The notes below the pieces were generated by a model, which had not been told where the DNA came from, made no database searches, and was given only the letters and a program-made list of their open reading frames with translations. DNA of 5,527 nt from Deltaproteobacteria bacterium (lineage in GTDB: Bacteria; Desulfobacterota; Binatia; Binatales; Binataceae): assembly GCA_021799555.1 (NCBI GenBank), contig JAJZAG010000257.1, positions 1 through 5,527 of the forward strand. The letters run 5' to 3'. Position numbers and translations under genes: made by a program. This document shows positions 1 to 5,527 of the stretch, piece by piece; position 1 is the stretch's first letter; every line of letters begins with the position of its first letter.

Positions 1-881
1 CGGCGTTCAACAACGTCTTCGGCTTTCGCACCGCGTTTGGCCGGGTGCCCTCCGACGTGCGCGAAGTCTTCCTTCCGGCACTATCGGTACACGGCCCGAT
101 GGCGCGCTCGGTGGCGGACCTCGCGATGCTGTTATCTATAATCGCGGGCTACGACTCGCGCGTGCCGCTTTCGATCCGCGACAATCCGGCGCGCTTTGCG
201 GCGCCGCTCGAGCGCGATTTCGCCGGCACTCGAATCGCGTGGGGTGCCGATTTCGCCGGCTATCTGCCCTTCGAGCCCTGCGTCCTCGAACTTTGCCGCG
301 AAGCTCTGCGCGCCTTCGAAGCGCTCGGATGCGTCGTCGAAGAAGCCGTCCCCGATTATCCGGTCGAACGCGTGTGGCAAAGCTGGCTCGTGCTGCGCGC
401 ATGGCAGGTCGGCGGGATGCTCCACCATTTCTATGCCGATCCGGCGCGGCGCGCATTAATGAAGCCCGAGCTGCGGTGGGAAATCGAGCGCGGATTTGCG
501 ATCAGCGCCTACGATATCGCCGACGCGGGGGCGGTCCGCAGCGCGTGGTATCACGCGATGCGCGCGATGTTCGAGAAGTATGATTACTTCGTTGTTCCGT
601 CGGCGCAGGTCTTTGCGTTCGATGCCACGATCGATTGGCCCAAAAGCATCGCGGGCAAATCAATGGACACCTACCATCGATGGATGGAGGTCATGATCCC
701 GGTCACGATGTCGGGATGCCCCGCGCTCAACGTTCCCGCCGGCTTCAACGCCGCAGGCCTGCCGATGGGAATTCAGATCGTCGCGAGCAATCAGGCTGAG
801 TTCGCCTGCCTGCAACTCGCTCACGCTTACGACCGGGCGACAGGATGGGTGCGCAAACGCCTTCCGCCGATCCTCGGCTGA
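1..881 (+). CDS. Amidase-signature family hydrolase, C-terminal part (5' end outside window)
   Basis: This is the last 292 codons of an amidase-signature enzyme, which hydrolyses a C-N amide bond with a Ser-cisSer-Lys triad. The frame is open from base 3 to the left edge, so the GTG at 45 is internal and not the start. The visible protein opens with AFNNVFGFR, the block that in this family follows a few residues after the nucleophilic serine (GGS-[LI]-R-x-P-A). The triad itself and roughly the first 180-200 residues therefore lie off the window. Next comes GPMARSVAD (visible residues 31-39), the conserved helix after the active site. Near the end are GCPALNVPAGF (238-248) and GLPMGIQIV (252-260), the usual C-terminal core strands. 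The stop is TGA at 879-881. The family includes GatA, indoleacetamide, aryl-amide and biuret-type hydrolases. The substrate cannot be read from this part, and GatA is unlikely without gatB/gatC beside it. It is probably cytosolic. It converges on the M20 gene with a 28-bp gap. Confidence 0.93.
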   Translation, partial: AFNNVFGFRTAFGRVPSDVREVFLPALSVHGPMARSVADLAMLLSIIAGYDSRVPLSIRDNPARFAAPLERDFAGTRIAWGADFAGYLPFEPCVLELCREALRAFEALGCVVEEAVPDYPVERVWQSWLVLRAWQVGGMLHHFYADPARRALMKPELRWEIERGFAISAYDIADAGAVRSAWYHAMRAMFEKYDYFVVPSAQVFAFDATIDWPKSIAGKSMDTYHRWMEVMIPVTMSGCPALNVPAGFNAAGLPMGIQIVASNQAEFACLQLAHAYDRATGWVRKRLPPILG

Positions 882-909
882 GCCGCGCACGCACGGCACA
901 GCGAACGAT

Positions 910-2322
910 TTAGCGCGCGCGGTTGAAATGATCCGCGAGCACTTGCGCAACCGCGGCGGTCAGGCGTTTAGCGGTCGGGATATGCAGGAACTCGTTCGGG
1001 CCGTGCGCATTGGCGCCCGGCCCGAGCACTCCCGTGATGAGAAATTGCGCAGCGGGAAAGCGCTCACCCAGCATCGCCATGAACGGGATCGTCCCGCCCT
1101 CGCCCATGTGGGCCGCCGGCTTACCAAAATACGCGCGCGAGGCCGAATCGAGCGACGCTTCGAGCCACGGAGCGATCGCGGGCGCGTTCCATCCGGTGGC
1201 AGCCCAGTTCGGCTTAAAGCTGACGATCGCGCCGTACGGGGGATCGTCTTCCATCAGGCGCTTGAGAGCTCGGTTCGCCGCCTCCGCGTCGCAAGTCGGC
1301 GGCAGCCTGAGCGACAGTTTGAGCGAGGTTTCCGGGCGTAGCACGTTGCCGGCATTGGCGGCGGCGGGAAGTCCGTCTGCGCCGATAATCGTCAGGGCGG
1401 GACGCCAGGTGCGATTGAGGATCAGTTCGGTTGCGTCGGCGCTGAGCGCGCGCGTGTTTCCCGCGAACGGAAACTTGGTGTGGACGCCGGCGCCGAGAAT
1501 CGGCGCGGCGGCGCGCGCCTGCTCGATTCGCGCGGCGGGAATCTCGCTGTGAAATTCCGCCCGAAGTATCTCACCGGTCTTTTCGTCTTCGAGTCGTGAA
1601 AGCAGCGCTCGCGCGATTCGGAAGCTGCACGGCACCACGCCGCCCGCGTCGCCCGAGTGCATCCCCTCGTTCAGCACTTTGACGGTAAGCGTTCCTCCGA
1701 CCAGTCCGCGCAAGGAGGTCGTGCACCAAAGCTGTTCGTAATTCCCGCATCCGGAATCGAGCGCGACCACCAGGCTCGGCTGCCCGATTCGCGGCGCAAG
1801 GTGATCGATATAGTGCGGCAGATCGAAGCTGCCGCTCTCCTCGCAGGCCTCGATCACAACGACCATCCGCGCATGCGGGATTTTCTGGGCCTTGAGCGCG
1901 CCGATCGCTCCCAGGCACGCGAACATCGCGTAGCCGTCATCGGCGGCGCCGCGGCCATAGAGCCGGTCGTTCTCAATTACCGGCGTCCACGGATCCAGTC
2001 CCGTGCGCCATCCCGCCATCTCGGGCTGCTTGTCCAGATGCCCGTACAGCAGAACGGTGTCATCGGCGTCGCCGGGGATTTCAAGGAACAACAGCGGCGT
2101 GCGATTTTCGAGCCGCACGACCTCGAGGCGCATCGCGGCGATTTCCTGCCCAAGCGCCCATTTGCGGAACCGCTCGACGACGCGATCCATATAGCCGTGC
2201 GCTCTCCACTCGGGGTCGAACGCCACCGATTTGTTTGGAATCCTGACGTATTCCTGAAGCTCGGGAATCGCGGATTCATCCCACAACTTCCCGACAAAGG
2301 CCGCCGCCGCTTTCGTGTCCAT
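910..2322 (-). CDS. M20 family metallopeptidase (dipeptidase-like)
   Basis: This 470-aa protein is a full-length di-zinc exopeptidase of the M20 (carnosinase/CPG2/DapE-like) family, which cleaves dipeptides or N-acyl amino acids. All expected catalytic residues are visible: His95 in GHLD, bridging Asp128 in GRGAADDGYA, general base Glu161 and ligand Glu162 in EACEESGS, Asp189 in ALDSG, and His440 in GANAHGPNE. The inserted dimerisation (lid) domain runs from about residue 205 to 320 and carries MHSGDAGG, whose His222 matches the lid histidine of carnosinase-type enzymes. The usual metal-site lysine of the DDKG motif is replaced by DDGYA, which I recall as a subfamily form rather than a defect. 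There is no signal peptide, so it is probably cytosolic. The ATG at 2322 is the first possible start: an in-frame TAG lies four codons upstream (2332-2334). No clear shine-dalgarno site precedes it. The exact substrate is unknown. It is divergent from the carboxylesterase and convergent with the amidase. Confidence 0.93.
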   Translation of the reverse strand: MDTKAAAAFVGKLWDESAIPELQEYVRIPNKSVAFDPEWRAHGYMDRVVERFRKWALGQEIAAMRLEVVRLENRTPLLFLEIPGDADDTVLLYGHLDKQPEMAGWRTGLDPWTPVIENDRLYGRGAADDGYAMFACLGAIGALKAQKIPHARMVVVIEACEESGSFDLPHYIDHLAPRIGQPSLVVALDSGCGNYEQLWCTTSLRGLVGGTLTVKVLNEGMHSGDAGGVVPCSFRIARALLSRLEDEKTGEILRAEFHSEIPAARIEQARAAAPILGAGVHTKFPFAGNTRALSADATELILNRTWRPALTIIGADGLPAAANAGNVLRPETSLKLSLRLPPTCDAEAANRALKRLMEDDPPYGAIVSFKPNWAATGWNAPAIAPWLEASLDSASRAYFGKPAAHMGEGGTIPFMAMLGERFPAAQFLITGVLGPGANAHGPNEFLHIPTAKRLTAAVAQVLADHFNRAR

Positions 2323-2467
2323 AGCCGAAGGCTACGCGAAACCGTGCATGTCACGCAAAACATTTATCCGCGGCGATCGAGGACGGCGGACGGGGTTTGT
2401 GGCGATCCGCCCGATTCTGCAAGAATTGGCGCACATTCCGCCTAATTCATTTGCGGGGATAACTTCT
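2323..2467. promoter_or_regulatory. Divergent intergenic region between M20 peptidase and carboxylesterase
   Basis: These 145 bp must hold the promoters for both divergent genes, but I find no sigma-70 pair with acceptable boxes and spacing on either strand. The region is more AT-rich than the flanking genes in two places, around 2353-2368 and 2421-2450. It contains a 7-bp direct repeat, GGCGATC (2372-2378 and 2401-2407), and a 6-bp inverted repeat, GGCGGA/TCCGCC (2385-2390 and 2406-2411). Either could be operator-like, but both are short enough to arise by chance. A GGGG run at 2455-2458, 9 bases before the ATG at 2468, is a weak ribosome binding site for the carboxylesterase. Confidence 0.45.
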
Positions 2468-4012
2468 ATGAGCGCAATCGTTTCGACCACTTACGGAAAA
2501 CTTGAAGGTGAATCCAATTCCGATCTGTGCGTGTTCAAGGCGATTCCATTCGCAGCGCCTCCGGTCGGCGCGCGCCGATGGGCCGCGCCGGAAAAACCCG
2601 CGCGATGGCAGGGCACTCGCGACGCGCGCAAATTCGGCGGCGTCGCTCCGCAGAACTCGATCGCCAACGGAGCGCTGGCGGCGATGGTCGTCGATGGCGA
2701 ACAGACCGAGGATTGCCTGTATCTAAACGTATGGACGCCTCGCTGCGATAATGCGCGGCGACCGGTGATGGTATGGATTCACGGCGGCGCTTTCGCGATC
2801 GGCTCGGGATCGCAGCCGCTGTACGACGGATCGACGCTGGCGCGCCGCGGCGACCTCGTTGTGGTGACGGTGAATTATCGCCTCGGACCGCTGGGCTTCC
2901 TGCGCCTGTGCGATCTGACCGGCGGAAAAATTCCCGCCACCGGCAACGAAGGCATGCTCGATCAGATCGCGGCGCTCGAATGGGTGCGCGGCAATATCGC
3001 CGAGTTCGGCGGCGACCCGGAAAACGTCACGATCTTCGGCGAGTCGGCCGGCGGCATGAGCGTCGGCACCTTGCTCGCGATGCCGCAGGCGCGCGGCCTG
3101 TTCCACAAAGCGATTCCCCAAAGCGGCGCCTGCCACACCGGCGCGACGGCGGAACGCGCAACCCGCAAGGCCGAGCGTATCATCGCGCGGCTCGGCGCGG
3201 CGTCTTTCGACGCCGCCGCGATTCGCGCTCTGACTCCGGCGCAGTTGCTGACCGGCGCGCTGATGCCCGACGGCATCACGCCCGACCCGGAGCTTGGAAT
3301 GGCGTATCAACCGGTGATCGACGGTGCGCACGTGCCGAAGGTCGCAATCGACCTGGTGGCCGGCGGATCGGCGGACGGCGTCGCGATAATGGCGGGATCG
3401 ACACTCGAGGAGTGGAAACTGTTTGCGGCGATGGACCCCGGCCTGCCGAAGCTCGACCGCGCGGGGCTCGCGGCCCGATTCGGCAAACGTTTCGGCGCCG
3501 AAACGGCCGCCGGACTTATCGAGAGCTACACAAGCGCTCGCGCCGAGCGCGGCGACGCGGTCACACCGCAGGAGCTCTTTTCAGCGATCGAGACCGATCG
3601 TGTCTTCCGGATGCCGGCGATTCGGCTCGCCGAGACGCACAGCCGCCGCAAGGGGCGCATCTTTAACTATCTGTTCACCTGGAAATCGCCGGCGCTCGGC
3701 GGAATGCTCGGCTCTTGCCACGCGCTCGAGCTGGGATTTGTTTTTGGCACCAATCATCTACCCGGGATGGCGCCGTTCGCGGGCAGCGGCCCGGCGGCGG
3801 AGAAGCTTGCGACCGCGATGCAGGACGCCTGGATCGCCTTCGCGCGATCCGGCAATCCAAGCTGCGAGCGGATCGGCGACTGGGCCCAGTATGATGCAAA
3901 TCGCCGCGCAACGATGGTGTTTGGCGAGACGACCGGAGCGATCGATGCGCCGCTCGACGGCGAGCGCCGAGCGTGGAGCGGCGTGCCGGATCGAATTCTC
4001 GGTTCGCTATAA
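2468..4012 (+). CDS. Type-B carboxylesterase (COesterase family, PnbA-like)
   Basis: This 514-aa alpha/beta hydrolase should cleave carboxylic esters through a Ser-Glu-His triad. EDCLYLNVW at residues 82-90 is the type-B family signature. IHGGAF (104-109) provides the oxyanion hole, and GGDPENVTIFGESAGG (181-196) carries nucleophile Ser193 in the GESAG elbow. The acid is probably Glu315 in GSTLEEWKLF and the base His418 in GSCHALELGFVFG, at spacings like those of the Bacillus p-nitrobenzyl esterase (189/310/399). The length matches bacterial members. The frame is open back to an ATG at 2315, but that start would add 51 residues with no esterase homology and run into the start of the opposite-strand M20 gene. 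The ATG at 2468 begins directly before the family's N-terminal strand (TTYGKLEG), with a weak GGGG ribosome binding site 9 bases upstream. No signal peptide is visible from this start, so a cytosolic location is inferred. The natural substrate is unknown. Confidence 0.93.
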   Translation: MSAIVSTTYGKLEGESNSDLCVFKAIPFAAPPVGARRWAAPEKPARWQGTRDARKFGGVAPQNSIANGALAAMVVDGEQTEDCLYLNVWTPRCDNARRPVMVWIHGGAFAIGSGSQPLYDGSTLARRGDLVVVTVNYRLGPLGFLRLCDLTGGKIPATGNEGMLDQIAALEWVRGNIAEFGGDPENVTIFGESAGGMSVGTLLAMPQARGLFHKAIPQSGACHTGATAERATRKAERIIARLGAASFDAAAIRALTPAQLLTGALMPDGITPDPELGMAYQPVIDGAHVPKVAIDLVAGGSADGVAIMAGSTLEEWKLFAAMDPGLPKLDRAGLAARFGKRFGAETAAGLIESYTSARAERGDAVTPQELFSAIETDRVFRMPAIRLAETHSRRKGRIFNYLFTWKSPALGGMLGSCHALELGFVFGTNHLPGMAPFAGSGPAAEKLATAMQDAWIAFARSGNPSCERIGDWAQYDANRRATMVFGETTGAIDAPLDGERRAWSGVPDRILGSL

Positions 4013-4017
4013 GCAAT

Positions 4018-4051
4018 CCGCCGGCCTAATCGGCCCGCGCTCAGCCGGCGG
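4018..4051. terminator. Possible stem-loop between convergent stop codons
   Basis: CCGCCGGC (4018-4025) and GCCGGCGG (4044-4051) form a perfect 8-bp inverted repeat with an 18-base loop. It starts just after the carboxylesterase stop and overlaps the last codons of the opposite HSL-type hydrolase. Its position between two convergent genes suits a shared transcription end. However, neither side has a T-tract, and such GC-rich pairs arise easily in this composition, so the terminator call is tentative. Confidence 0.25.
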
Positions 4052-4928
4052 TGCGGGCGAGAACGTAGCTGCCGATTTTGTCGATCGCGTTCTGGCCCTC
4101 GGGCAGGATTTTCGCGAATACGTGCCACACGTGAATCATGTCCGGCCAGACCTCGAGCTCGACGCTGACGCCGGCGGCTCGCGCTCTGGTGGCCACACGA
4201 GTGGCGTCATCAAGAAGTATCTCCGAGTCTCCGACCTGGATCAGGAGCGGCGATACTCCGGTGAAATCGGCGTAGATCTGCGAGATCAGAGGATGCTTCG
4301 GATCGTTGGTTCCGTAGTAGGCTTTCGCCGACGAGGCGAGGTTGTCCTGCGTCACCATCGGGTCGGCGGCAGCCCGGGTTCTAATCGATTCTCCGGTACC
4401 TTCGAGATCCGTCCACGGCGAAATCGCGACGCCCGCCGCAGGCATCGCGATCCCCAAATCGCGCAATTTCAGCAGCGTCGCGAGCGTCAATCCGCCGCCG
4501 GCGGAATCTCCGGCGATCACAATTTTTGTTGGCTTGATTCCCTGCCCGATTAGCCATTGATAACCGGCGATAGCATCGTCCAGCGCGGCGGGGAACGGAT
4601 GCTCCGGAGCGAGGCGATAATCGAGCATCAGCGCCCGCGCCTTCGCTGCGCGCGCGATCCGCGCGACCATCGCGCGATGGGTTACGATCGAGCCGGCGGT
4701 GTATCCTCCGCCGTGAAGATATAGGAGGGCGCGGCTGGCGTCCGCTCCGGGCGCCTCGACCCACTGCGCGCGCACCCCGGCAGCATCGACCGGCGTGCAG
4801 ATAGCGTCGCGCGCGACGTGCTCGCTGATTTTTTCCATCCCGGCGCGCCGCTGCGCGACGGACGCGTTCGGGTTGGCAGGTTGCGACCTTATTATCTCGA
4901 TAACTTTCGCGAGCATCTCACTTGCCAT
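4041..4928 (-). CDS. HSL-type alpha/beta hydrolase (esterase/lipase, GDSAG subgroup)
   Basis: This is a 295-aa esterase of the hormone-sensitive-lipase (bacterial family IV) group, acting on short or medium acyl esters or lactones. LHGGGYTAGS (71-80) carries the HGGG oxyanion motif. DYRLAPEHPFPAAL (103-116) is the conserved family block, and GDSAGG (140-145) holds nucleophile Ser142. The acid lies in QVGDSEILLDD (231-241): either Asp234 or, aligned to the usual DPL motif, Glu236. The base is His266 in WPDMIHVWH. Residues 1-50 form the helical cap usual for the family. I prefer the ATG at 4928 because GAGG lies 6 bases upstream (4935-4938). An in-frame ATG at 4940 would give 299 aa but lacks a site nearby and sits inside the palindrome arm. 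There is no signal peptide, so it is probably cytosolic. It is separated from the upstream repeat-protein gene by a terminator and has its own candidate promoter. The substrate is unknown. Confidence 0.93.
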   Translation of the reverse strand: MASEMLAKVIEIIRSQPANPNASVAQRRAGMEKISEHVARDAICTPVDAAGVRAQWVEAPGADASRALLYLHGGGYTAGSIVTHRAMVARIARAAKARALMLDYRLAPEHPFPAALDDAIAGYQWLIGQGIKPTKIVIAGDSAGGGLTLATLLKLRDLGIAMPAAGVAISPWTDLEGTGESIRTRAAADPMVTQDNLASSAKAYYGTNDPKHPLISQIYADFTGVSPLLIQVGDSEILLDDATRVATRARAAGVSVELEVWPDMIHVWHVFAKILPEGQNAIDKIGSYVLARTAG

Positions 4929-4929
4929 C

Positions 4930-4973
4930 GTATACCTCATACGCCGCGTGCAGGCGGCGCGTATTCCTTATAC
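4930..4973. repeat. Interrupted palindrome overlapping promoter and ribosome binding site
   Basis: The outer arms GTATA (4930-4934) and TATAC (4969-4973), and the middle arms ATACG (4939-4943) and CGTAT (4960-4964), share one centre at 4951.5. Inside them, CGCCGC (4942-4947) and GCGGCG (4954-4959) pair with a centre one base off. The 4-base blocks between outer and middle arms (CCTC, TCCT) do not pair. On the minus strand the element covers the candidate -10 box, the predicted start of transcription and the GAGG ribosome binding site. It could be a repressor operator or a 5'-leader hairpin. Its function is inferred from position only. Confidence 0.5.
4935..4938 (-). promoter_or_regulatory. 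Ribosome binding site fixing the HSL-type hydrolase start
   Basis: The minus strand reads ATGAGGTATACGATG. GAGG lies 6 bases before the ATG at 4928, an ideal spacing, and it lies inside the reading frame that would begin at the ATG at 4940. This favours the shorter 295-aa product. Confidence 0.6.
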
Positions 4974-4995
4974 ACCAGACCGCGAAGCCGGTAAG
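4967..4995 (-). promoter_or_regulatory. Candidate sigma-70 promoter for the HSL-type hydrolase
   Basis: On the minus strand TATAAG (4967-4972) matches the -10 consensus at five of six bases. CTTACC (4990-4995) stands 17 bases upstream as a poor -35 box, with three of six matches. Transcription would begin near 4960, giving a leader of about 30 bases. The promoter sits just past the terminator of the upstream gene, which supports independent transcription. The weak -35 leaves room for an activator or another sigma factor. Confidence 0.45.
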
Positions 4996-5011
4996 AGCAT
5001 CGCGCGCCGGC

Positions 5012-5043
5012 AAAAACGCCGCCGGAGATTTGCTCCGGCGGCG
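5012..5043 (-). terminator. Rho-independent terminator of the HP-repeat gene
   Basis: CGCCGCCGGAG (5017-5027) and CTCCGGCGGCG (5033-5043) form a perfect 11-bp stem with a 5-base loop. Read on the minus strand, the stem is followed at once by five Ts (5016 down to 5012). It begins 25 bases past the TAA of the repeat-protein gene. The plus-strand side has no T-tract, so it acts in the minus direction. Confidence 0.88.
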
Positions 5044-5068
5044 CGAAAATTAAAGCATCACTTTGAGT

Positions 5069-5527
5069 TTAGTGCTTCTGCTCGAATTGCTGCTCGTGCT
5101 TCATATAACGGTAGGGATGATTCTTCCACTCCGAGCGCGCGATCGGATGCGCCGCGATAAACTCGCGCAGCCCGGGATGGCTCTCCATGTATTGCCGATT
5201 GTTGACCAGCCCCGGATGCGCGTCGAGCTGTTTAGCCACGTCGGGATGCTGGTCCAGGTAGTTGTCGGTATTGGCGAGCGGTTGCGCGTTGCCGCCCCGC
5301 TCGTGCCACGCCTCGCGCGTCCGTACGTCATTCATGAAGCGCGCGGGGTGCGCCTTGATTTCGGCGCGAACCCCGGGATGGTTCTCGAAATATTCGCGCA
5401 ATCCCGGATGGCTCGCCATGAACTGCGGATTATCCACCAGCGCGGGATTCTGGCCGAGTTGACGCGCGACGCCGGGATGCTCGTCGAGGTAGCCGTTGTC
5501 GAAGCGGTTTACTTGCGGCGCGCCAAT
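5069..5527 (-). CDS. HP-repeat protein of unknown function, C-terminal part (5' end outside window)
   Basis: The frame is open from the TAA at 5069-5071 to the right edge, giving 152 visible residues. The GTG at 5437 is internal, because repeat sequence of the same kind continues upstream of it. I do not recognise a named family, although I recall similar HP-repeat hypothetical proteins in environmental bacteria. The visible part is two copies of a 53-residue module (residues 13-65 and 90-142). They match without gaps at 31 of 53 positions and are joined by a 24-residue linker (66-89) rich in charged and polar residues. Each module has five [HN]P dipeptides spaced 10, 13, 10 and 10 residues apart, often followed by G and then a short amphipathic stretch such as LREYFEN or VRAEIKA. 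This suggests a series of short helices, each opened by His-Pro. The protein is rich in His, Pro, Asn, Arg and Glu and has no visible membrane segment. It ends with a polar, basic tail (KHEQQFEQKH). A signal peptide, if any, lies outside. The location and any metal binding are unknown. Confidence 0.85.
   Translation of the reverse strand: MGAPQVNRFDNGYLDEHPGVARQLGQNPALVDNPQFMASHPGLREYFENHPGVRAEIKAHPARFMNDVRTREAWHERGGNAQPLANTDNYLDQHPDVAKQLDAHPGLVNNRQYMESHPGLREFIAAHPIARSEWKNHPYRYMKHEQQFEQKH
5102..5260 (-). repeat. HP module, copy 2 (C-terminal)
   Basis: Codes for residues 90-142 of the visible repeat protein, from YLDQHP to HPYRYM. HP dipeptides fall at residues 94, 104, 117, 127 and 137. The best-kept stretch shared with copy 1 is SHPGLRE. 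The Gly of copy 1's HPGV has become Asp or Ile at two positions, so this copy has diverged. Confidence 0.85.
5333..5491 (-). repeat. HP module, copy 1
   Basis: Codes for residues 13-65 of the visible repeat protein, from YLDEHP to HPARFM. [HN]P dipeptides fall at residues 17, 27, 40, 50 and 60, the same phase as in copy 2. The period from copy to copy is 77 residues (231 bp). More copies may lie upstream, outside the window. Confidence 0.85.

Noticed and set aside
45..47. GTG at 45 as the start of the amidase gene
   Set aside because: The frame is open to the left edge, and the residues before it (AFNNVFGFR) are conserved amidase sequence, so the gene is cut by the window.
883..922. CCGCGC/GCGCGG inverted repeat spanning the convergent amidase and M20 stops, as a terminator
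   Set aside because: The stem is only 6 bp with a 28-base loop, has no T-tract, and uses low-information GC alternation expected by chance here.
1657..2445. Plus-strand open frame (262 codons) antisense to the M20 peptidase
   Set aside because: It is a shadow of the M20 frame, low in complexity and without a domain. All metal-binding residues are on the opposite strand.
2426..2448. TTGGCG ... TAATTC as a promoter for the carboxylesterase
   Set aside because: The spacer is only 11 bases, too short for sigma-70, and no better pair is found nearby.
2723..3331. Minus-strand open frame (202 codons) inside the carboxylesterase
   Set aside because: It lies wholly inside a gene with a complete Ser-Glu-His triad. 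The product is Arg/Ala-rich with no motif.
3423..4553. Long plus-strand open frame (376 codons) running through the end of the carboxylesterase and antisense to the HSL-type hydrolase
   Set aside because: Its translation is Arg/Ser-rich with no recognisable motif, while both genes it overlaps have full catalytic motifs. It is a by-product of GC-rich codon use.
5435..5437. GTG at 5437 as the start of the HP-repeat gene
   Set aside because: The frame stays open to the right edge, and the first half of HP module copy 1 lies upstream of this codon.
5102..5491. The two repeat blocks as a CRISPR array or DNA-level mobile repeat
   Set aside because: The units are 159 bp, code in one frame, and are similar at protein level with conservative changes. 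This is an internal protein duplication.

Overview
The window is high-GC (clearly over 60% by eye), densely coded bacterial DNA. It holds three complete genes and two genes cut by the window edges. Four of the five encode hydrolases from four different families. The fifth encodes a histidine/proline-rich repeat protein that I do not recognise by name. No RNA gene, insertion sequence, CRISPR array or origin is visible. The GC content, gene mix and repeat protein would suit an environmental proteobacterium or a deltaproteobacteria/Binatota/Acidobacteria-like soil lineage. That assignment is a weak inference, because nothing here is a taxonomic marker.

Layout, left to right: (1) the 3' part of an amidase-signature gene (+, to 881); (2) a complete M20 dipeptidase-like metallopeptidase (-, 910-2322), convergent with the amidase across 28 bp; (3) a 145-bp divergent intergenic region; (4) a complete type-B carboxylesterase (+, 2468-4012); (5) a second convergent 28-bp gap, followed by a complete HSL-type alpha/beta hydrolase (-, stop at 4041, preferred start at 4928); (6) a regulatory stretch, 4930-5043, with a shine-dalgarno site, a candidate promoter, an interrupted palindrome overlapping both, and a strong intrinsic terminator for the gene upstream; (7) the 3' part of the HP-repeat gene (-, 5069 to beyond the right edge).

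The four hydrolases together cover amide, peptide and ester bonds, and all visible catalytic residues are intact. Because the strands alternate, they are not one operon: each gene must have its own promoter, except possibly the edge genes, whose upstream parts are not visible. The shared theme may reflect a catabolic neighbourhood for amide or ester compounds, but no transporter, regulator or ring-cleavage gene is present to name a substrate. The most unusual content is the HP-repeat protein, with two gap-free 53-residue modules 77 residues apart, and the palindromic control region in front of the HSL-type hydrolase. I see no convincing undescribed defence or mobile system.
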